From: a virus
Length of the DNA stretch: 61,793 nucleotides
Reading direction: 5' to 3' (one strand)
IMG/VR virus record: IMGVR_UViG_3300042914_004341
Location: 1 to 61,793 of that record
The position numbers were made by a program, and so were the translations under genes. The notes under the pieces were generated by a model. It was not told where the DNA came from and did no database searches. It saw nothing but the letters and a program-made list of their open reading frames with translations. Of the stretch, positions 56,411 to 61,793 are shown one piece after another (within the stretch, counting starts at the first letter, position 1; each line of letters begins with the position of its first letter).

Positions 56411-57232
56411 TTAGTTTCTAGGTACAACGTACAGCGTGGCCGTAATGGCCGTGCCGCCCGCCTGCAACGTGCTGTCGAGCCCGCCGCCTGCCACACTCAC
56501 GGTCACGTTTGCCTCCTGCGCCAAGACAACATCACCCAGCACGGGGACCAGGGAACCAAGGTCGCAAGCGTACATACCAACACGGGCACCTTTGAGGGTG
56601 AACCCCGTACCGGGCATTGTGGCGTTGTCCCCGTTGCCTTGGTAGCAGTAGCGAACCGAACCAAGCTGGATGTATGCCCACCCCGTTCCCGCCGCGCCCG
56701 ATGCTAACGGGAGGGTCTGCGGCAACGTCCACAGCCCGGCCACGGCGGGGCCAACGTAGCTGTCCCAGTACGACGGGCCGTAGGTGCGGGATGCCGCGAG
56801 CACGAGTGTCTGAGGCGCACCCCAAGGTGCGGCTCCGTCCTGTCCGTCCACTCCGTCCTGCCCTGCCGGGCCCGCTACCCCGGGCAACCCCTGCGGACCA
56901 GCTGGGCCGGCCTCGCCTGTCGCGCCCGTCTCGCCGGGCACGCCCGTTGACCCTGGCAACCCTTGCGGGCCCGCTTCCCCTGCCTGCCCGTCCTTGCCGA
57001 GCTGTCCCGGTGAGCCATCTGTCCCAGGCACACCCTGCGGGCCGGGTGTTCCCCGGGGGCCGGCCACACCGGGCCGGCCGTCCTTGCCGTCGCTGCCGTC
57101 GTCGGGGTCCGCGGCGTCACGCAGGAATCCGCACCCGCCAGCGGCCAGCGTGAGCAAAGAGAAAGTTACGAAGCGGGTGAGGTTCCGGAGGAACACGACG
57201 ACCGCAGGGAGGAGTAGGTGTATCCTTACCAT
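56411..57232 (-). CDS. Collagen-like lipoprotein, 273 aa
   Basis: N-terminus [18 protein letters not shown] is the dispersed 57-bp repeat translated; it continues [15 protein letters not shown] (C34, lipobox-like). Then about 29 Gly-X-Y triplets (47-132), and a beta-rich C-terminal domain (135-273). ATG after AGGAGATTACAGAT. A surface- or periplasm-exposed trimeric protein is likely. It may modify the host surface (for example exclusion) rather than be part of the virion; both are open. Confidence 0.65.
   Translation of the reverse strand: MVRIHLLLPAVVVFLRNLTRFVTFSLLTLAAGGCGFLRDAADPDDGSDGKDGRPGVAGPRGTPGPQGVPGTDGSPGQLGKDGQAGEAGPQGLPGSTGVPGETGATGEAGPAGPQGLPGVAGPAGQDGVDGQDGAAPWGAPQTLVLAASRTYGPSYWDSYVGPAVAGLWTLPQTLPLASGAAGTGWAYIQLGSVRYCYQGNGDNATMPGTGFTLKGARVGMYACDLGSLVPVLGDVVLAQEANVTVSVAGGGLDSTLQAGGTAITATLYVVPRN
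57179..57231 (-). repeat. Dispersed repeat, copy 3, overlapping a start codon
   Basis: Reverse-oriented copy of the 57-bp repeat at 599 and 21236; core at 57213-57230. It spans the first 18 codons of the collagen-like gene, so one strand of the repeat is coding here. Confidence 0.85.
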
Positions 57233-57250
57233 ATCTGTAATCTCCTAGTG

Positions 57251-57658
57251 TTAGGTGTTCTGAGATGTCGTGTTGGCTTGCTGCGATGCCTCGTACTCTT
57301 CCCTGGCCCGGGCGTGAATCTCCTCCTTGCTGGCCGGGCCGTACTTGGGACGCCGCCCTGGCCCTGTCCGCTTCCGCACTACCAAATTTGTGAAGTGGAA
57401 GGCTTCGCCAAGCGGAACCACGGCGGGCCATCCGGGTGGGGTCTCGCGGAATTCCACCACATACTTGCCCCGCTTCGGCCCGATGAATCCCTCCCCGTAA
57501 TCCCGCCGGCACTGGGCGTCTAGCGCAAGCACGAGCCCGCGCAAAGGGATGCCGAGGTAGCCCACAGGACTGCGACCGCCCCAACGGTAACGCAGCATGT
57601 TGAACACACTGTGGCGGGCGAGTTGGAATTCCCTTTCCGTGAAAGCCGGGTTATTCAT
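57251..57658 (-). CDS. Hypothetical protein, 135 aa
   Basis: ATG after GGGAGGCACA. MNNPAFTEREFQLARHSV, a beta centre (GKYVVEFRETPPGW) and a charged end (HARAREEYEASQQ). Coupled to the small gene upstream. Family not recognised. Confidence 0.55.
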   Translation of the reverse strand: MNNPAFTEREFQLARHSVFNMLRYRWGGRSPVGYLGIPLRGLVLALDAQCRRDYGEGFIGPKRGKYVVEFRETPPGWPAVVPLGEAFHFTNLVVRKRTGPGRRPKYGPASKEEIHARAREEYEASQQANTTSQNT

Positions 57659-57777
57659 TGTGCCTCCCATTTCTTGGCAATGCTTGCAAACCACTTGATG
57701 GAACGCCAGTCCATTACATAGGTGTCCCCGCGCCGTTGCAGGTAGACCACGGCTGCGTTGTACTGGGTATCATCCAT
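57655..57777 (-). CDS. Small protein, 40 aa
   Basis: Translated by hand. MDDTQYNAAVVYLQRRGDTY then a short helix with WFASIAKKW. AAAGGAGTAAGCT before ATG; ATGA overlap with the next gene. Function unknown. Confidence 0.55.
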   Translation of the reverse strand: MDDTQYNAAVVYLQRRGDTYVMDWRSIKWFASIAKKWEAQ

Positions 57778-57798
57778 AGCTTACTCCTTTCCTTTCAG

Positions 57799-57984
57799 CT
57801 ATTTAACCAGTGCTTTAACCCTGCTAATTGATTCCTGGATGCGCCGTTGGCGTAGCTCAAAGGAATCCCGCGCAGCCTCATCCTGCGCAGGCATCCCCTC
57901 GCGCCTTCCCCGTGCACGTTTCCAAGTCTCGTAATCGAAAACTTTGGCACCTTCAAAATCCTTGGAGTCTTTCGTCCCGCTCAT
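57799..57984 (-). CDS. Small charged protein, 61 aa
   Basis: ATG after AAGGAAGCAC, within the end of the upstream gene. MSGTKDSKDFEGAKVFDYE and a basic helix (KRARGRREG, QRRIQESISRVKALVK). Function unknown. Confidence 0.5.
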   Translation of the reverse strand: MSGTKDSKDFEGAKVFDYETWKRARGRREGMPAQDEAARDSFELRQRRIQESISRVKALVK

Positions 57985-58501
57985 GTGCTTCCTTTCTGGC
58001 CCGCGCAAACAGGCTCGGAGTTGGGTCCGTTACGGCCACGGGATGCATAAGCCGTTCCGCATTGGCGGGGGTTTCTGCCTCGTGCCGCTGGAATCTCACG
58101 CAGTGTTGCAACTCATGCTCGAACACCCACGCATGTGTTGCAGGGTCCATGCCAGTCTGCAGCGTGATGGTCCGCCAAAGCTGCGAACCCTCCCATTGGA
58201 TGCTGCAGGTACCAAGAGCCAGCCTTTCTTCAGCAAGTGTCTCGGAGTAGCGCACGTGGAGAGGAGACAAGACGTCACACGGCTCCCGGCATGTGTCAAA
58301 AAACTGTTCAATTTGTGGCATCAGCTCGACAGGGGCACGCACGCTGTGGCTCACCTCCGTGCCGCACGCGGTTACGGCCAGCGCCGCAGCCAAGCACACC
58401 AGGGTGGCAGCGCGGCCCGGACGTGTGGGCGTGCCACTGCCGGGCGTGCCCTTGCCCTTGAGGGCGGCCAGAATCGCGGCCAAGTCTGGTAAGTCCTGCA
58501 T
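57953..58501 (-). CDS. HExxH zinc metallopeptidase-like lipoprotein, 182 aa
   Basis: N-terminal helix and Pro/Gly stretch, then RAATLVCLAAALAVTAC (lipobox VTAC, C46), and WVFEHELQHCVRF with H129, E130, H133, an HExxH zinc site. ATG after AAGGAGGCAAAC. Probably exported and lipid-anchored. Substrate unknown; the neighbouring RlpA-like and collagen-like genes suggest an envelope-modifying set. Confidence 0.6.
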   Translation of the reverse strand: MQDLPDLAAILAALKGKGTPGSGTPTRPGRAATLVCLAAALAVTACGTEVSHSVRAPVELMPQIEQFFDTCREPCDVLSPLHVRYSETLAEERLALGTCSIQWEGSQLWRTITLQTGMDPATHAWVFEHELQHCVRFQRHEAETPANAERLMHPVAVTDPTPSLFARARKEAHERDERLQGF

Positions 58502-58512
58502 GTTTGCCTCCT

Positions 58513-58674
58513 TCATTCCAGGCCGCGACACTGGCGAACTTCCTCAGCGTGCTTGACGCACGATGCGTAACGGTCCGCGTCCAGTGTCTCGCTGTGCTTG
58601 TACACTTCGACGACCTTGTTTGTGGCGAACGCGCCCGCAATGGCAATCACTACGTAGGTGATGAGAATTTCCAT
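58513..58674 (-). CDS. Small membrane-anchored protein, 53 aa
   Basis: Translated by hand. MEILITYVVIAIAGAFATNK is a membrane or signal segment; the remainder is charged with two Cys (YASCVKHAEEVRQC). GAGGAATCACGCC before ATG. ATGA overlap with the following gene's alternative start. Function unknown. Confidence 0.55.
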   Translation of the reverse strand: MEILITYVVIAIAGAFATNKVVEVYKHSETLDADRYASCVKHAEEVRQCRGLE

Positions 58675-58685
58675 GGCGTGATTCC

Positions 58686-58805
58686 TCAGTGCTTGGTTTT
58701 GCGGAACACAACACGGGCCGCAATGTAGCTTCCCACAAAGACGCCCACGGCCAGGGCCACGGGAAGAAAGCCGAGAAACATCACGGTGAATCCAGGTTCG
58801 TTCAT
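58686..58805 (-). CDS. Single-span membrane protein, 39 aa
   Basis: MNEPGFTVMFLGFLPVALAV GVFVG is one membrane segment (about 7-27), then basic tail (RVVFRKTKH). ATG after GGAGCCTAAC. Function unknown. Confidence 0.5.
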   Translation of the reverse strand: MNEPGFTVMFLGFLPVALAVGVFVGSYIAARVVFRKTKH

Positions 58806-58806
58806 G

Positions 58807-59013
58807 TTAGGCTCCAATTTGAAAAGCTGGTTTGTTTGTGAACAGGTAGATGCAAAGGCCCTGGGAATTGAGTGCAGATTCTTCCGCGCCGATATCCCAG
58901 GTCTCGCGGATGCAGGCCACAATTGCCTCAATGCCTGCGTGCCCAATCAAGTCCACGGGCATACGGACGTGCTCCCGTCCGTCTATGAAAATCACAACTT
59001 GTGAAACTCGCAT
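58807..59013 (-). CDS. Hypothetical protein, 68 aa
   Basis: ATG after GAGGGGACC. Beta-alpha pattern MRVSQVVIFIDGREHVR, AIVACIRETW. A 168-aa upstream frame is a shadow. Function unknown. Confidence 0.5.
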   Translation of the reverse strand: MRVSQVVIFIDGREHVRMPVDLIGHAGIEAIVACIRETWDIGAEESALNSQGLCIYLFTNKPAFQIGA

Positions 59014-59050
59014 GGTCCCCTCACACATATATGTAGATAGTCTCGAACCC

Positions 59051-59236
59051 CTACGCCTCGGCCCGCTCAATTGCCCGGTCCAGTTCCCACTGTTCCGGTG
59101 CAAGGAGGTGGATGCCGACGTGGCGGGTCGTCTCGGGACTGCCAAGCCGGAACGTGATGGCCGTGTGAGCTTCGCAGAGGCGACGCAGGTAGAGTTCGCG
59201 AATGTACTTTGCAAAGGAGAATTTATTCCGTGACAT
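59051..59236 (-). CDS. Small basic protein, 61 aa
   Basis: ATG after GAGGAGGAACCCACG. Begins MSRNKFSFAKYIRELYLRRL, followed by a charged helix. It lies just after the terminator at 59271-59308. Function unknown. Confidence 0.5.
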   Translation of the reverse strand: MSRNKFSFAKYIRELYLRRLCEAHTAITFRLGSPETTRHVGIHLLAPEQWELDRAIERAEA

Positions 59237-59270
59237 CGTGGGTTCCTCCTCAGAATGTTTGTGTGCCCCC

Positions 59271-59308
59271 AAAGAAAGGGCCCCGCGCATCGACAGACAC
59301 GCGGGGCC
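59271..59308 (-). terminator. Rho-independent terminator
   Basis: Minus strand: a perfect 9-bp stem GGCCCCGCG/CGCGGGGCC with a 12-nt loop, then CTTTCTTT. It ends the transcript of the genes between 59.4 and 61.0 kb. Confidence 0.75.
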
Positions 59309-59438
59309 AACATATTGGAGGATTACAATGCCCCCTGCCGCTGGGCTCTGGTGTTTCGTCCTGCAAAGGACTCGTCAGCGCCCCAACGGCAGGGGCGGAC
59401 ACCTGTATGCGACAAAAGACACAAGTCAGGAAACCCAG

Positions 59439-59687
59439 TCAAGGAAACGTATTGTCCAGCTTCTGGAATCTTTCCAGGTGCGCCGTGTGTTCCACTCCAT
59501 CATCGCCTACAAAAACACAAAGCGGAGACATGGGCAGGATTCGGGGAATTATCATCACCGTGTAGGTTTTCCCTGCCGTCAAGCAATCCGTCATGTTATG
59601 AGGTGACACGCATTGTGTCTTAAATTTTTGACCTACTGCAAGGGTTTCTGAAATGGTCCAAGTGCCGTGTAAAGAAAGAGTGTACAT
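59439..59687 (-). CDS. Hypothetical SH3-like protein, 82 aa
   Basis: ATG after GGGGGGATGT. Beta-rich: KTYTVMIIPRILP, VFVGDDGVEHTAHLERF, like small phage beta-barrel proteins. Three Cys. Function unknown. Confidence 0.5.
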   Translation of the reverse strand: MYTLSLHGTWTISETLAVGQKFKTQCVSPHNMTDCLTAGKTYTVMIIPRILPMSPLCVFVGDDGVEHTAHLERFQKLDNTFP

Positions 59688-59714
59688 ACATCCCCCCAAG
59701 GTGTTTCAGCCTAA

Positions 59715-59915
59715 TTACTCTCGCTCCGATTCGGCCGCATCTTCCGCTTCCGAACCAAAGCCCAACTCCCGCGCAAGTTCGATAGTGCGCTCCAGTGCTT
59801 GTTCATACTTCAGCGCGTCCTGGATTCTCCCTGCAAGCCGTGCCTCTGTGGCAGCACGCGCGTACGCGCGGATATTTAGCATACACAAAGTCTCGGGTGA
59901 CGCATCACGTCTCAC
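59715..59915 (-). CDS. Hypothetical helical protein, 66 aa
   Basis: GTG start after GGAGGCAT. MRRDASPETLCMLNIRAYA, then charged helices and an acidic tail (GSEAEDAAESERE). Function unknown. Confidence 0.45.
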   Translation of the reverse strand: MRRDASPETLCMLNIRAYARAATEARLAGRIQDALKYEQALERTIELARELGFGSEAEDAAESERE

Positions 59916-60135
59916 ACATGCCTCCTTAGTGTTTCGGCCTTCGATTAGGCCCTCGTCAGCACAGGAACAAATCCCGTGGACACCATCGCTGCCTCTTCCA
60001 GATGGTAAGCGCGTCCCGGTCACCACAATTGGCTGGCGGGCGGCGGGGGTCGGGAGGTGCCGCCTCGTGCTTGCGCATGGGCAGGGCTTTCCGGTCCGCT
60101 TGCCTTTGGATGGATTCCCGTCCGCTGGCTCTTAC

Positions 60136-60255
60136 TTACTCTTCGGCTGATTCGGTGCGGAACTTTAGTCCGCTGGTCTCCTCAGTGCCGGCCTCACCGG
60201 CAGACGCCCATCTGCGAGGGCGTTTCGACCTTGCGTCACTTCCGAAGGTGCTCAT
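60136..60255 (-). CDS. Small basic protein, 39 aa
   Basis: Translated by hand: MSTFGSDARSKRPRRWASAG with an acidic end. The ATG overlaps the previous stop region; ribosome binding site weak (CGGGG). Function unknown. Confidence 0.4.
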   Translation of the reverse strand: MSTFGSDARSKRPRRWASAGEAGTEETSGLKFRTESAEE

Positions 60256-60469
60256 CCCCGCGAAACTTTTGCCGCCCACCAAACTTCACCGTAGTGAAAA
60301 GCTCGTCCGCACTCATCCCGGCGAAAGCCTCCCGTGTCCAGGCGCGGGCCCAGCGTTTCCACCGCTCGGAGGCCGGGCCCTGAAGCACTGCCACGGTCAG
60401 GCTGCCCACTTGAACACAATGCATCTCGCCGAACCGTCCCTCATCTGTCGTCTTAATGGTCACTCTCAT
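60236..60469 (-). CDS. Hypothetical protein, 77 aa
   Basis: ATG after GGAGGAACACACC. MRVTIKTTDEGRFGEMHCVQ, a beta pattern and a basic helix (WKRWARAWTREAF). Function unknown. Confidence 0.5.
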   Translation of the reverse strand: MRVTIKTTDEGRFGEMHCVQVGSLTVAVLQGPASERWKRWARAWTREAFAGMSADELFTTVKFGGRQKFRGDEHLRK

Positions 60470-60516
60470 GGTGTGTTCCTCCGTGCGGGCTGTGCCCGCG
60501 AGGGTTGGTCTCGACC

Positions 60517-60720
60517 TCACCTGTACCAGCACTCGAACACAGGGTTGCCGCAAGGGTGCGGGGTCAGTTCCAGGGCCCGCAGGCACCAGCGCACCGCGCC
60601 GCCCAGCCCATCGTCCATGTTCCCAAAATCCCCCCAGAGGGCGGCCAGGGCCCGCACGTCCGCGGGTTCCAGGTCAGTCTTGCAGGCCAGGGCAGCGTGG
60701 AGCGTCGTGGTCTTGAACAT
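60517..60720 (-). CDS. Small protein near the divergent start, 67 aa
   Basis: ATG after AAAGGAGACCGAG. MFKTTTLHAALACKTDLEPA and a helical region. It is preceded by a leader that is repeated before the next gene (60973). Function unknown. Confidence 0.5.
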   Translation of the reverse strand: MFKTTTLHAALACKTDLEPADVRALAALWGDFGNMDDGLGGAVRWCLRALELTPHPCGNPVFECWYR

Positions 60721-60791
60721 CTCGGTCTCCTTTGTTCGCATCAGGTTCTCTTCTTTATCGGAGCCTGGGGGAGGAACTTGAGCACTTTTTT
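60718..60791 (-). repeat. Duplicated leader, copy 1
   Basis: From an A-tract through CTCAAGTTCC, CAGGCTCCGATAA to GGAGACCGAG and the ATG; similar to 60973-61048. Both copies lie 5' of a small leftward gene. Confidence 0.7.
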
Positions 60792-60975
60792 ATTCCAACC
60801 CCACCAGCTCAATGGCCGTGTACCAGTGCTCGTTCGATTCCCCATCCAGCTCCACCCCAGCCTCCACCGCCAGCCCTCTCGCCACCTCCACCACCATCCT
60901 GTACTGCTCCATCGTGGCCACCACCCCAAAGTACCGCTGGAACCGGGCCAGCTCGGTCTGTTCTTTCCTGTTCAT
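60790..60975 (-). CDS. Small protein, 61 aa, first leftward gene
   Basis: ATG after GAGGAGACCAGG. MNRKEQTELARFQRYFGVVA and a helix (VVEVARGLAVEAG), then acidic end. The first gene of the leftward block, so likely early. Function unknown. Confidence 0.5.
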   Translation of the reverse strand: MNRKEQTELARFQRYFGVVATMEQYRMVVEVARGLAVEAGVELDGESNEHWYTAIELVGLE

Positions 60976-61048
60976 CCTGGTCTCCTCTGTTTGCATCGGG
61001 GTCTCTTTCTTATCGGAGCCTGGGAGGGAAACTTGAGAGTTTTTTTTT
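60973..61048 (-). repeat. Duplicated leader, copy 2
   Basis: Eight-base A-tract, CTCTCAAGTTTCC, CAGGCTCCGATAA, ending in GGAGACCAGG and the ATG. A GGCTCCG segment further upstream (61050-61056) can pair with CGGAGCC (61014-61020). Confidence 0.7.
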
Positions 61049-61336
61049 CGGCTCCGGTCATTTCCTTCATAAAACTTATCGACGGGTGCAAGAAAAACCT
61101 TAGCTCGGGGGGGCATCTTTTTTTGCAACGTGTTGGAATCTGGCCTGGAAAAGTTTCGAGGGAGGGCGGACGGGGGGCGGCAGGCCGGGTTTTGGCACTT
61201 TGTCAGATATGCGTGCGTGTGCGCGCGCGTTGCACGGAGCGTGCCGGTGCAGCAGGGCAGCATGGGTCAGCATGAAAGAGCTAAAGGCATGGGCAGGCGT
61301 GCCGATAAAGGAAAGCATAAGGACAAGGAGGCGACG
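61049..61336. other. Divergent intergenic region
   Basis: Leftward genes begin at 60975 and rightward genes at 61337. It contains T- and G-tracts and a GTGCGTGTGCGCGCGC run, but no clear promoter pair, iteron or operator. A control region is inferred from layout only. Confidence 0.4.
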
Positions 61337-61501
61337 ATGGACAAGGCACTTTTGGTAATGCTGGTGTGTGCGTTTGGGTTCGGCGCGGCTGCGGCGGGAG
61401 GGCATGGGACGCTTGCGTTCTGGCTGTTCCTGGGGGCGTGCTCGGGTCTGATGGTGTACACGGAGAAGGCGGCGGAAGAAAAGGCTAAGAGAAAAGAGTG
61501 A
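61337..61501 (+). CDS. Small two-span membrane protein, 54 aa
   Basis: ATG after AAGGAGGCGACG. Two hydrophobic segments (ALLVMLVCAFGFGAAAAGG and LAFWLFLGACSGLMVY) separated by a turn, then a basic end (EEKAKRKE). Holin-like architecture, but far from the holin at 17289. Function unknown. Confidence 0.6.
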   Translation: MDKALLVMLVCAFGFGAAAAGGHGTLAFWLFLGACSGLMVYTEKAAEEKAKRKE

Positions 61502-61569
61502 GTTGCAAGAAAGTGCTCAAGGGATTCGACAGGGCGCCGATGAGAAGGGGAAGGGAAAAGGAGGCGAAG

Positions 61570-61758
61570 ATGAAGGGAAGGCAAAGGCGACGACGGGTCA
61601 GGCGGCGAAGGTCGGGCGGGATGGGCCGGCGAGATGGGGTTGGGTCAGCCTCTCGCCTGCGCGTGCCCACGGCGTGCGAATCGCGCGGGCCCAAGTGTGG
61701 GCGGGCGGGGGGGCAAGCGCGGGAACTTGCCCCTAAACAACCGGGGCCGTTTTTCTAA
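61570..61758 (+). CDS. Arg-rich small protein (weak)
   Basis: ATG after GGAGGCGAAG, the same leader as the gene at 61337. Very Arg-rich start (MKGRQRRRRVRRRR). The extreme composition may reflect a non-coding frame of GC-rich DNA; retained because of the good ribosome binding site. Overlapping frames exist. Confidence 0.3.
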   Translation: MKGRQRRRRVRRRRSGGMGRRDGVGSASRLRVPTACESRGPKCGRAGGQARELAPKQPGPFF

Positions 61759-61793
61759 AAATGACCCCCCCTTATGGCAGGCCCAGGAAGCCC

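Noticed and set aside
599-57231. 18-bp sites as phage RNA polymerase promoters
   Set aside because: No phage RNA polymerase gene was seen, orientations disagree with transcription, and copies lie inside genes.
61498-61758. Frames of 86 and 77 aa beginning at 61498 and 61503
   Set aside because: Extreme Arg or Gly composition and no separate ribosome binding site; only the ATG at 61570 is kept as a weak candidate.
1-61793. tRNA genes or a CRISPR array
   Set aside because: No cloverleaf with a GTTCRA arm and no regularly spaced direct repeats were seen on either strand.

Overview
The window looks like an essentially complete genome of a short-tailed (podovirus-like) double-stranded DNA bacteriophage. 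It is GC-rich by eye and coding nearly end to end. It carries a terminase, portal, scaffold, capsid, adaptor and giant nozzle set, internal virion proteins in place of a tape measure, a lysis set and a family A DNA polymerase. No integrase, CI/Cro-type repressor, phage RNA polymerase or tRNA gene was recognised. GGAG-type ribosome binding sites, sigma70-like promoters and the envelope-targeted proteins (lipoproteins, RlpA-like protein, M15 endolysin) suggest a Gram-negative host; the species cannot be told.

Plus strand, 1-36.5 kb. After a degenerate HNH-like gene (67-570) comes 1.2 kb without a credible gene. It holds a dispersed repeat, two terminator hairpins and a hairpin-dense stretch (about 1182-1648) with its own promoter, the best candidate here for an undescribed structured RNA. 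A probable primase (1906-2991) follows, then packaging and head genes (small terminase candidate, large terminase, portal, scaffold, major capsid protein), decoration and tail-fibre genes, a holin, the adaptor, a HEAGH-type protease, the 1827-residue nozzle and five internal-virion or ejection candidates up to 36.27 kb. Three related HNH endonucleases (2988, 11832, 18289) sit at gene junctions. Two of them (2988 and 18289) supply the downstream gene's ribosome binding site from their own last codons, and one has displaced the start of the adaptor gene.

Minus strand, 61.0-36.5 kb, transcribed leftward. A dense array of small genes, many joined by ATGA/GTGA stop-start overlaps, surrounds the replication and nucleotide genes: ThyX, a Cas4/RecB-like exonuclease, a small basic protein with its own promoter and terminator, MazG, a MazZ-like protein, an intein-containing DNA polymerase, a RuvC-like resolvase, a Fe-S-type helicase, a PD-(D/E)XK nuclease and an FmdB-like zinc ribbon. 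An envelope group at 55.3-58.5 kb includes a ClpP-like protein, an RlpA-like protein, a collagen-like lipoprotein and an HExxH lipoprotein. The lysis block (M15 endolysin, membrane-anchored protein) lies at the leftward end. A Tad2/DUF2829-like protein is a possible counter-defence factor.

The two transcription blocks diverge around 61.05-61.34 kb and converge at 36.46-36.47 kb. Two families of short DNA elements cut across the modules: a near-palindromic 18-bp site (core GGTAGGTATATCCTTACC) at eight places, and a hairpin-plus-ribosome-binding-site element upstream of at least three minus-strand genes. A small paralogous module beginning MT-V-[DN]-L occurs in at least four minus-strand proteins.
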